The position numbers and the translations under genes are program-made. From contig JALVCY010000620.1 of the NCBI GenBank assembly GCA_027009605.1, positions 1 to 7,285 on the forward strand: a stretch of 7,285 bases of DNA, read 5' to 3'. Source of the DNA: Saprospiraceae bacterium. Its GTDB lineage: Bacteria > Bacteroidota > Bacteroidia > Chitinophagales > Saprospiraceae. Every line of letters starts with the position of its first letter. Within the stretch, counting starts at the first letter, position 1. This document shows, one piece after another, positions 1 through 6,038 of this stretch. Under the pieces are notes generated by a model. It made no database searches. It was not told the origin of the DNA and saw only the letters and a program-made list of their open reading frames with translations.

Positions 1-207
1 GAAAGCACATACGATTTTATCGTCCCGCACAACATTATAAACATAACTATTCGGAAATTAATTCACACAATGGTTCTGTAAAAAAAAATTGTTTAAAAAC
101 ATAGAGAAAGAATAAAAGCTTCAACAGCTGCTCCTTGTGTGGGCTTTGCATAAGATGATGCATAGAGTTTCAAAAAAAGGCTGCTAAAAAAAATATGGCT
201 GCCCAAC

Positions 208-239
208 TATGGGAAAGTGCCAAACATTTCTTAGCTTTG
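208..239 (+). promoter_or_regulatory. Candidate Bacteroidota-type promoter for prc
   Basis: TAGCTTTG at 232-239 matches the Bacteroidota -7 consensus TAnnTTTG exactly. TATG at 208-211 matches the -33 TTTG at three of four positions, with a 20-base spacer. Transcription would start near 245, giving a leader of about 65 nt that contains all three TTGGGTA-type motifs. The -7 match is short enough to occur by chance in AT-rich DNA, so this is a candidate only. Confidence 0.33.
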
Positions 240-259
240 TCCTAGGTCTGTCCAAGGAA

Positions 260-306
260 TTGGGTACACTTTAGTATTTTCGGATACCCAAAAATACATT
301 TGGGTA
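260..306 (+). promoter_or_regulatory. Three-copy TTGGGTA dyad before prc start
   Basis: TTGGGTA occurs at 260-266, its inverse TACCCAAA at 285-292, and TTTGGGTA at 299-306. The middle copy can pair perfectly with the right copy (8 bp, 6-nt loop) or with the left copy (7 bp, 18-nt loop), but not both. The right stem ends five bases before the ATG at 312, so it would lie where an initiating ribosome sits. This could be an RNA switch in the leader or a set of half-sites for a DNA-binding protein. The arrangement is seen directly; the function is inferred. It also argues against the TTG at 300 as the start, because that codon lies inside the right arm. Confidence 0.5.
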
Positions 307-311
307 AAAAA

Positions 312-2282
312 ATGTTAGACATGGTTACACGTTGGTCATTCATCTTTTTGTTGTTTTTTTTGGTTAGTTGTAAAGTTTCAGAATATTCATTCGACCACAA
401 ATCTAATGAGATTAAGAAAATTGTTTCTGTTGTTCAAGACCATCACGTATCACCGAAGACGCTTAATGACGAACTTTCTGTGGATATGTTCCAAAAGTAC
501 TTCAACGATGTTGATAAGAATAAATTAATTTTTACGCAAGAGGATATTGATAAATTAAGGGAGTACGACACAACTTTAGACGATGAGTTAATCGACGGAA
601 AGACTGTTTTTCTGAATAAGGTGAATGCTCTTTTCCGAAAGAGATTGGCTTGGGCAAAAAAAACAGCCCACCATTGGATAGCATCCGATTTTGATATATC
701 CGGCGATGATTTTTATGTGAATGACTATCCGGATTTTTCAAAAACTAATACAGAATTAAAAGAGAAATGGAGAGTAAAAATCAAGCATCGTTATATTGAA
801 GAATTGTATATAAGTGTACTTGCAAATCCAAAACTGGATTTTTCAAAAAACAAAGTGATTGCGAAATCTAAAACGAAAAAGTTTTTTAACAAATATTTTG
901 AAACTAATGAGAATAGATCAAAACAAGAAATTTTTGATTTATACATCAACTCCTATGTTGGACTTAATGATTTTCAGTCAAAATTTTTTTCCCTAGAAGC
1001 TAAGAAACGATGGGATAATAGTTTTAATCGCTCTTATGTTGGCGTTGGAATGGTGATTAATGTGGATGAAGGTGGGTATCCGGTAGTTCTGGATGTACCT
1101 TTTGACGGCCCTACGTGGAAAACACGGAAAATCCACAAAGGAGATCTTCTTTTGGCCGTTAGGAATGAAGATAAATATATTGATGTAGCAGGATTGAGCT
1201 TATCAGCAATTATAAGCTTACTGAAAGGAACAGAAGGGTCTTTGGTAACTGTAAAAATTAAAAATAGGCAGCAAGAAGTTGAAGAAGTAACTATCCAGCG
1301 GGCAAAAATCAAGTATGATCGTGTAAAAGCATTTGCTTTGGAATTTGAAAAATTAGGAAAGAAAATTGGTTATATTAAACTACCCAGATTTTATGCCGGA
1401 GAAATTGGCTCTGCCAGTGATGTATTGGATGCGATTACTGAGCTAAAGAAAAATAAGGTTGCAGGATTGCTTTTTGACGTTAGAGACAATAGAGGTGGCT
1501 CTAGTGGTGAAGCGAATAGGATTATTGGATACTTCCTAAAAGGCGGTGTTTGTTCCTATTTTATTTCAAAAGATGGAAATCTAGGAGCGGTTGAGGATAG
1601 CGATACTACAGCCCAATTTGAAGAACCATTAATTGTGCTAGTGAATAGTAATAGTGCTTCTGCATCAGAGCTTCTTTCAGGGACTATTCAGGATTATGGA
1701 AGGGGAATAGTTGTTGGAAGTAGAACTTTTGGGAAGGGCTCCTTTCAGCGATTTTCTAATGTTACAGCCAATGATGACTCAACAAGCATAGGAAGTATAA
1801 AATTAACACATGGTTCTTTTTACTCAGGCGGCGGGCATTCCAATCAGCTGAAAGGCATTACTCCAGACATTATTCTACCGACGGAGAAAATGTATATTCC
1901 GACAGGAGAAAGAGCACTCGAGCATGCCCTGACTTTTCCGGATTTACTACTAGAAAAAGAAATTCAAAAAGAAGCTATAAAAAATATTGCTACATTGAAA
2001 GAAAGAAGTAATAAACGAATTGCACAGAGTCCTTTTTTCAAATCAGTTCAAGAAAAAGCACTGAAATTATCTAAGAAGGAGCTTGTCAATTTGAATTATG
2101 AAAAATATAAAAACAAAAAACAAGCCGATAGTAAATTACTTTTTGACTTCCCTTTTCAAGTAAAAATTATTAATAAAAATAAATATAGTCCTGAAGCTAT
2201 CAAACACTGGGAGTCTAAGGTAAAGAAAGACCCTTATGTATATGAAAGTCTTTTGATTATGAGAGACTTTTTAAATAGTTAA
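312..2282 (+). CDS. prc: C-terminal processing protease Prc/Tsp, lipoprotein (S41A)
   Basis: Periplasmic tail-specific serine protease of peptidase family S41. Family members cut or degrade envelope proteins from their C-termini, including lipoproteins and cell-wall hydrolases. With the ATG at 312 the protein is 656 residues, close to the 682 of E. coli Prc. In order: a lipoprotein signal with lipobox LVSC (lipidated Cys20); an N-terminal Tsp helical domain (about 25-235); a PDZ domain starting near YVGVG (about 240-330) for substrate C-termini; the S41 catalytic core (about 345-530); and a Lys-rich C-terminal helper domain. The catalytic residues align exactly with E. coli Prc S452/D463/K477: Ser450 in SASASE, Asp461 in QDYGR and Lys475 in TFGKGSFQ. 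The frame also permits TTG at 300 and ATG at 321; I prefer 312 because 300 lies in a hairpin arm. No Shine-Dalgarno site is evident. The gene appears to be a single unit with its own leader. Confidence 0.95.
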   Translation: MLDMVTRWSFIFLLFFLVSCKVSEYSFDHKSNEIKKIVSVVQDHHVSPKTLNDELSVDMFQKYFNDVDKNKLIFTQEDIDKLREYDTTLDDELIDGKTVFLNKVNALFRKRLAWAKKTAHHWIASDFDISGDDFYVNDYPDFSKTNTELKEKWRVKIKHRYIEELYISVLANPKLDFSKNKVIAKSKTKKFFNKYFETNENRSKQEIFDLYINSYVGLNDFQSKFFSLEAKKRWDNSFNRSYVGVGMVINVDEGGYPVVLDVPFDGPTWKTRKIHKGDLLLAVRNEDKYIDVAGLSLSAIISLLKGTEGSLVTVKIKNRQQEVEEVTIQRAKIKYDRVKAFALEFEKLGKKIGYIKLPRFYAGEIGSASDVLDAITELKKNKVAGLLFDVRDNRGGSSGEANRIIGYFLKGGVCSYFISKDGNLGAVEDSDTTAQFEEPLIVLVNSNSASASELLSGTIQDYGRGIVVGSRTFGKGSFQRFSNVTANDDSTSIGSIKLTHGSFYSGGGHSNQLKGITPDIILPTEKMYIPTGERALEHALTFPDLLLEKEIQKEAIKNIATLKERSNKRIAQSPFFKSVQEKALKLSKKELVNLNYEKYKNKKQADSKLLFDFPFQVKIINKNKYSPEAIKHWESKVKKDPYVYESLLIMRDFLNS

Positions 2283-2541
2283 CTGTTTAGGTGCTCCTAT
2301 TTTTGCAAGCAGAATATAACGAAAAGTGATTCAATACACGGCTAAACATTCAAGCATAACCAACTGATAATCAAATAAGTATATTTTTTTCACACAAAAA
2401 CTTGCTTCTGGGCTAATTTTTGCGCATCTTGTAGGCTAATTATTGCACACCTTGTAGGCTAATAATTGCACAAGCTGTAAAGCCAACAGGGTTAAGCGCA
2501 TTGGACAATCATCAGAGTTTCCGGACAACCACTCAAAAGCA
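2283..2541. other. prc-fic intergenic region
   Basis: This 259-bp gap has no gene. Besides the 23-bp tandem repeats, it holds a looser direct repeat, GGACAATCA at 2503-2511 and GGACAACCA at 2523-2531, with starts 20 bp apart just before fic. TATATTTT at 2380-2387 is one base off the -7 consensus. No strong intrinsic terminator follows prc. The spacing and repeats suggest that fic is transcribed independently of prc. Confidence 0.5.
2411..2479. repeat. Three 23-bp tandem repeats upstream of fic
   Basis: Three head-to-tail units of exactly 23 bp lie at 2411-2433, 2434-2456 and 2457-2479. All begin with GGCTAAT, have a TTGC(A/G)CA core and end in TGTA. Units 1 and 2 differ at four positions, and unit 3 has a few more changes. 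They end 62 bp before the fic start codon. Possible roles are a multi-site operator for fic, or the remnant of an insertion-sequence end with multiple terminal repeats, as in the IS21 family. There are no spacers, so this is not a CRISPR array. Confidence 0.85.
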
Positions 2542-4047
2542 ATGAAAGAGCGAAATAAGAAACTAGCAGAATCCCTAGAAGTCCTACATCACCTTTTAGC
2601 AGAAGGTGATGTAGCTATCCATTTATCCCGGATAAGCAAAACCCATCGAGAACGCTTGGTACATGCCGGATTTTTGACGAAAGTCACAAAATATTGGTTT
2701 TTATTAACTGACCCAAGCATTCGACAGGGGGATACAACTTCTTGGTATATATCCTACTGGCCATTTTGTGCACAGTATCTATCGGATAAATTTGGTAAGA
2801 ACTATTGCCTTTCGGCCGAACAGTCATTGCTCATTCATGCAGGTGATAGAACGGTATCCAATCAGCTAATTATTCGCTCGCCTAAAGGAACCAATAAAAC
2901 CATTCCGTTACTCTATGATACTTCGATGTATATACTAAAATCACCATTGAATCCTACTGTTGAAAAGCATATAGAAACCGGCTTGCAAATAATGACAAAA
3001 GAGGCTGCATTAGTGTATTCCAGCCCCGTTGTTTATAAACAAAATGCTACAGAAGTCCGTGTTGTGTTGGCATCTATCCAGGACACATCGGCTTTGTTAA
3101 AAATATTGTTGGAAGGAGGACATTCTGCCAAAGCCGGAAGACTTGCCGGTGCTTTACGGAATATTGGTCAATCAAAAATGGCTGATGAAATCGTGGGCAC
3201 CATGACCATTGCAGGCTATAAAATAAGAGAAACAGACCCTTTTTTAACAGCCACTCCAAAAGAACTAAATATACTAGAACGCTCCCCTTATGCCAATAGG
3301 ATACGATTACGATGGTTAGAAATGCGCAATCCTATTTTAGATCTTTTTCCCAACAAACCCAAGACTTCTAATAAGCTTGAAGACCATATCGCAGCCATAA
3401 AAGAAATCTATGTAATGGATGCATACCACTCTTTATCAATCGAAAAATATGCGGTTACTAAAGAATTAATAGAAAGGGTAAAAAGCGGTCAATGGGTTTT
3501 TGATAAAAATAAAGACCAAAGAGATGCCATGGCTGCAAGAGGGTACTGGGACGCAAGCCAATTGGTTCTAGCCACCATTACTGATATTCTAAAAGGCAAA
3601 AATGCCGGGCTTGCTTTTGGCGACGATTTTGGGACATGGTATCGAGCCTTGTTTGCTCCTAGTGTTACAGCCGGAATTATAAAAGCTTCGGACTTAGCAG
3701 GGTTTAGAAATACCCAAGTATATATTTCTAATTCCATGCATACTCCGATGAACAGCCGGGCTGTACGAGATGCTATGCCGGCATTGATAGAAATGCTAAC
3801 ACAAGAACCGGATGCAATAGTCAGAGCCATTTTAGGTCATTTCTTTTTCGTTTACATCCATCCTTATGTAGATGGCAATGGTCGTATGGCACGTTTTTTA
3901 ATGAATACCATGCTGGCTTCAGGAGGCTATTCTTGGGTCATTATCCCCGTAGAACAAAGAACACGATATATGAATGCGCTGGAAGAAGCTAGTGTGAAAG
4001 GTAATTTGATACCTTTTACTCGCTTTATTGCGGAATTAGTAGAGTAA
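2542..4047 (+). CDS. Fic-domain AMP transferase with AbiEi-like N-terminal region
   Basis: Predicted cytosolic Fic protein of 501 residues. Fic enzymes usually transfer AMP from ATP to a target side-chain hydroxyl; the target here is unknown. The catalytic loop HPYVDGNGRMAR spans residues 440-451 and has every key residue: His440 (base), Asp444, Asn446, Arg448 and Arg451, with Tyr442 replacing the usual Phe. The upstream flap region NTQVYI...HTPM (about 388-402), which positions the target chain, is present. A class II inhibitory helix lies at 297-302 (SLSIEK) with inhibitory Glu301, but Lys302 stands where the consensus has Gly/Asn. Residues 1-60 look like a winged helix, and about 65-245 (LSAEQSLLIHAG, RLAGALRNIG) resemble AbiEi-type antitoxin proteins; this domain call is inference from pattern. 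From memory, similar ~500-residue Fic proteins with SLSIEGY are widespread in Proteobacteria, so horizontal transfer is plausible. The start ATG has no clear ribosome-binding site. The gene converges with the lipoprotein gene, 63 bp away. Confidence 0.93.
   Translation: MKERNKKLAESLEVLHHLLAEGDVAIHLSRISKTHRERLVHAGFLTKVTKYWFLLTDPSIRQGDTTSWYISYWPFCAQYLSDKFGKNYCLSAEQSLLIHAGDRTVSNQLIIRSPKGTNKTIPLLYDTSMYILKSPLNPTVEKHIETGLQIMTKEAALVYSSPVVYKQNATEVRVVLASIQDTSALLKILLEGGHSAKAGRLAGALRNIGQSKMADEIVGTMTIAGYKIRETDPFLTATPKELNILERSPYANRIRLRWLEMRNPILDLFPNKPKTSNKLEDHIAAIKEIYVMDAYHSLSIEKYAVTKELIERVKSGQWVFDKNKDQRDAMAARGYWDASQLVLATITDILKGKNAGLAFGDDFGTWYRALFAPSVTAGIIKASDLAGFRNTQVYISNSMHTPMNSRAVRDAMPALIEMLTQEPDAIVRAILGHFFFVYIHPYVDGNGRMARFLMNTMLASGGYSWVIIPVEQRTRYMNALEEASVKGNLIPFTRFIAELVE
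2584..2614 (+). repeat. Perfect 12-bp inverted repeat inside fic 5' coding region
   Basis: CTACATCACCTT at 2584-2595 is followed, after a 7-nt loop, by its perfect complement AAGGTGATGTAG at 2603-2614; a G-U pair could add a thirteenth base pair. It covers roughly codons 15-25 of fic (residues LHHLLAEGDVA). A perfect 12-bp stem with so short a loop is unlikely by chance in a window of this size. Neither strand has a U-tract after it, so it is not an intrinsic terminator. It may be an mRNA structure that slows translation of fic or a binding site for a regulator. Confidence 0.6.
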
Positions 4048-4062
4048 TGAACTTATTCCGCA
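4029..4062 (+). terminator. Stem-loop enclosing fic stop codon
   Basis: TGCGGAATTAGT (4029-4040) and ACTTATTCCGCA (4051-4062) pair in 11 of 12 positions across a 10-nt loop, and the fic TAA (4045-4047) sits in the loop. Neither strand shows a U-run directly after the stem, so it is not a textbook intrinsic terminator. Its position at the convergent junction suggests a 3' end, or an mRNA-stabilising hairpin that could act on transcripts from both sides. Confidence 0.45.
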
Positions 4063-4110
4063 CTACAACCTTTCGTAAATTCAAAAAATATTTATTCATT
4101 TTACCCCCTT

Positions 4111-4611
4111 TCACTCCAAAAATTCAAGCCGTCCATCCCCCACCCAAAATGATTCTTTTTTTTTCATATTCCAGCTTTTCTCTTGCGAATTATTCATTCC
4201 GTCAACCTGAAAAGAGATGGTCAAATGATCTTTTTTGCGCTCCAAAGCGATGTACTTAAATTCGTTTTGAATGGCTCCTTTTTGGGGTAAGGTCGGGCAA
4301 GATCTTAGCTTGATACTTCGATATACATCACCGGCAAACCACTGTTTGAGCGATTGAATGTAAGACGTATCACATTCATTATCAATGCCTAACAAATTTA
4401 ATAATTGGCATTTTGGCTTTTCGCTACTTCCTGTACATTCATTCCCATAAGCATACAAGTACCAGCCTAGAAGCATCCGCCCGGGTTCGTCAATTTGGTT
4501 TGCGAATGAAGTATTCACTACTCCCTTATCCAAAATAACTAGAGAGTAATCTTCCTGTTTAGTATGGCAAGACAGACAAAATAGCGTAACAAAAATCCAT
4601 AAATATTTCAT
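4111..4611 (-). CDS. Small Cys-containing lipoprotein, unknown function
   Basis: I do not recognise this 166-residue protein. It starts with a Lys followed by a short hydrophobic stretch ending CLSC, so Cys15 is the likely lipidation site. The -3 residue is Cys12 rather than the usual Leu, so the lipobox is slightly atypical. The remaining chain is soluble-looking and has Cys59, Cys68, Cys80 and Cys105, enough for two disulfides in the envelope. The C-terminal third (about 115-166) alternates hydrophobic and charged residues, ending FWVGDGRLEFLE, consistent with beta-strands. It is the third gene of the - strand series but lies after a strong terminator, 72 bp from the porin gene. I see no clear promoter of its own, so it may depend on read-through. 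It converges on fic. The lipoprotein assignment is fairly firm; the function is open. Confidence 0.72.
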   Translation of the reverse strand: MKYLWIFVTLFCLSCHTKQEDYSLVILDKGVVNTSFANQIDEPGRMLLGWYLYAYGNECTGSSEKPKCQLLNLLGIDNECDTSYIQSLKQWFAGDVYRSIKLRSCPTLPQKGAIQNEFKYIALERKKDHLTISFQVDGMNNSQEKSWNMKKKESFWVGDGRLEFLE

Positions 4612-4624
4612 TCAACCTAAAATG

Positions 4625-4660
4625 AAAAACGGTGACACCAAGCCGAAGCCGGTGCCACCG
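4625..4660 (-). terminator. Intrinsic terminator after porin gene
   Basis: On the - strand, CGGTGGCACC (4660-4651) pairs with GGTGTCACCG (4639-4630) as a 10-bp stem with one G-U pair. The loop region GGCTTCGGCTT can fold further as a short stem capped by a stable UUCG tetraloop. A run of five T (4629-4625) follows directly. This is a textbook rho-independent terminator for transcripts coming from the porin and receptor genes. The + strand side has no U-run, so it acts in one direction. Confidence 0.85.
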
Positions 4661-4683
4661 GTCTATTAATCAAAAAAAATGTA

Positions 4684-5967
4684 CTACTTTACTTCGGGTA
4701 CGGTATGAGAAAATAACTTTGGTTTAAATACAAACATCAACCAGCCCCATGTATTGTTTTCGTCTTTAGATCCACCACCCTTAACAACTTCCATAGATTC
4801 GGTAGCCAACATCATGGAATAACCGGCTATCATTTTTACATTTTTCGAAATGGCATAACCCATAGTAAAATCTATTTCTGTTCCTAGATTTTTATCCAAT
4901 GTCTTTCCGGCTTTTACAATTTTTCCAGGCGCAGAAAAGAAGTGCGGAATGACCTTTGCAGAAAACTTATCTTTCTTATACGCTAAGGTTGCATTTATAT
5001 CCATTAAGCCGACAGACCCAAAATGATTGCCTACATAAAAGTAATCCATCCATCCGTTAAATTTGTGATTGGTTCCGAATAAAGGAGCAAATGATTTATA
5101 ATCGCGAGAGTTGTCATCCATGTCTTTTCCGGACAAATAATCCACTGCCGCTCCAATCATAAACTGGCTTGTAGCCTTATAGTTGGCTCCGGCACCGAAA
5201 TACAATGCACTCACATCATTACTCGTACCGGTAGTAACATTTACCTTCTTTCCTGTTTGGAAGTAAGTAGCTGCATTTAGGCTAAGCTTGCCGGATTTGT
5301 AAGTCAATCTAGGACCGATGGTCTGCATAAATCCAATCTTTTGCTTTGTCGAATCCGGATATTCTACACCGGTATTTAAGAGTAACACGCTTACGCCTAA
5401 TTTATCAAACTTACCGTGATACCAAGCATATTGAAAATTCTTATATCCGGCTACATTGCTATATATCTGATCGACACCATTTTGCTTGTCATAGTTCAAG
5501 GCTAATCCAATGTCAACTCTATTGTTTGCATTGGGTGTAAACTTTGCAATAAAAGCATCATGACTACGTGCCTGCTGCGCCCAACCTACACTACCAAAAA
5601 TCCGGTGATCATCATAGATAATTTCTTGACGACCCATTTTTAGAGAGACTTTGTCGGACAATACGGCTTCGGCCCAAGCTTCATGAAAAGAACTGGATTT
5701 ATCCGAACTGGCCAAAGTACTTACGTCTCCCCAGACACGAACATTTTGCAATGACAATCCGAATCTCATCTTAGCTTGCTGATACTTAAAGTTCAGCCGA
5801 GTCCGTTGAGAAATAAAATTAGCGCCGTCTATATCCTTGACAGCCAATGACTTATAACCATGTCTGCTTTCAAAACGTGGTCTTACTTCCGCAGAAACAT
5901 CAAATTTTTGAGCGAAAAGTGTAGTTCCAAAAAGAACTAAAGCGAAGAGAAAAATAATGTTTTTCAT
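4684..5967 (-). CDS. Outer-membrane porin-like beta-barrel, alginate-export type
   Basis: Predicted 427-residue outer-membrane barrel. The first ~19 residues form a signal peptide with cleavage around LFA|Q, typical of Bacteroidota. The mature N-terminus shows barrel motifs seen in alginate-export-like channels (Pfam Alginate_exp type): RPRFESR (29-35), SQRTRLNF (53-60), LQNVRVWG (73-80), FHEAWAE (94-100) and GRQEIIYDDHRIFG (112-125). The rest is alternating hydrophobic and polar strands rich in Tyr, Phe and Gly. Family members form substrate-specific channels. Alginate itself is not implied, because no alginate genes are nearby and Bacteroidota members occur in many contexts. It lies 71 bp downstream of the TonB-dependent receptor gene on the same strand, so the two are plausibly co-transcribed and end at the terminator just after this gene. 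The final residues (SHTVPEVK) extend beyond the last aromatic strand. Family call good, substrate unknown. Confidence 0.9.
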   Translation of the reverse strand: MKNIIFLFALVLFGTTLFAQKFDVSAEVRPRFESRHGYKSLAVKDIDGANFISQRTRLNFKYQQAKMRFGLSLQNVRVWGDVSTLASSDKSSSFHEAWAEAVLSDKVSLKMGRQEIIYDDHRIFGSVGWAQQARSHDAFIAKFTPNANNRVDIGLALNYDKQNGVDQIYSNVAGYKNFQYAWYHGKFDKLGVSVLLLNTGVEYPDSTKQKIGFMQTIGPRLTYKSGKLSLNAATYFQTGKKVNVTTGTSNDVSALYFGAGANYKATSQFMIGAAVDYLSGKDMDDNSRDYKSFAPLFGTNHKFNGWMDYFYVGNHFGSVGLMDINATLAYKKDKFSAKVIPHFFSAPGKIVKAGKTLDKNLGTEIDFTMGYAISKNVKMIAGYSMMLATESMEVVKGGGSKDENNTWGWLMFVFKPKLFSHTVPEVK

Positions 5968-5986
5968 CTGTCTGAATTTTGTTGAG

Positions 5987-6025
5987 TTTTGATCATTCTT
6001 AATACATTGTCAAGAATCATCTAAA
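5987..6025. promoter_or_regulatory. Inverted repeat between receptor and porin genes
   Basis: GATCATTCTT (5991-6000) and AAGAATCATC (6012-6021) are inverted repeats matching at 9 of 10 positions around an 11-bp centre. The match extends outward to 12 of 14 (5987-6025). Neither strand has a T-run after it, so a simple terminator is unlikely. It ends about 20 bp upstream of the porin start. It could be an operator, or an RNA hairpin setting the ratio between the two genes. The structure is seen; the function is inferred. Confidence 0.5.
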
Positions 6026-6038
6026 GTGAGTTTATTTA

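Larger units (their letters stand above)
1..311. other. Left intergenic leader, no supportable gene
   Basis: I see no convincing gene here. Three + frames are open from the left edge but stop within about 100 bases (TAA at 38-40, TAA at 79-81, TAG near 100). Any of them could be the tail of an upstream gene, and none is recognisable. A short - strand frame beginning with ATG at 44 or 35 also runs off the left edge and could be the start of a divergent gene, but only about 15 codons are visible. The stretch is rich in A-runs. Its right end carries a candidate promoter and a set of repeated motifs, listed separately, which are best read as the control region of the downstream protease gene. Confidence 0.5.

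Noticed and set aside
1..101. Tail of an upstream + strand gene, or start of a divergent - strand gene
   Set aside because: Frames are open at the edge but too short and unrecognisable to choose between them.
300..311. TTG at 300 as the prc start codon
   Set aside because: It would add the positively charged GKK, but it lies inside the arm of a perfect hairpin and an ATG follows at 312; the 312 or 321 starts give normal lipoprotein signals.
354..361. Run of eight T in the prc signal sequence (and eight A at 656-663) as phase-variation sites
   Set aside because: The frame is intact, runs of this length are common in AT-rich genomes, and a housekeeping protease is an unlikely phase-variable gene.
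2288..2304. TAGG-TGCT-CCTA followed by five T as a terminator for prc
   Set aside because: The stem is only 4 bp; too weak to support.
2411..2479. Possible CRISPR array
   Set aside because: The 23-bp units abut directly, diverge between copies and have no spacers; no cas genes are present.
3489..3830. 113-codon - strand frame inside fic
   Set aside because: Antisense to the conserved Fic coding region, with no domain; a shadow of the real gene.
4047..4259. Small + strand reading frame overlapping the fic stop (TAATGA) of about 70 codons
   Set aside because: It lies almost wholly antisense to the lipoprotein gene, has low-complexity Phe/Pro/Ser content and no recognisable domain; the stop-start overlap is coincidental.
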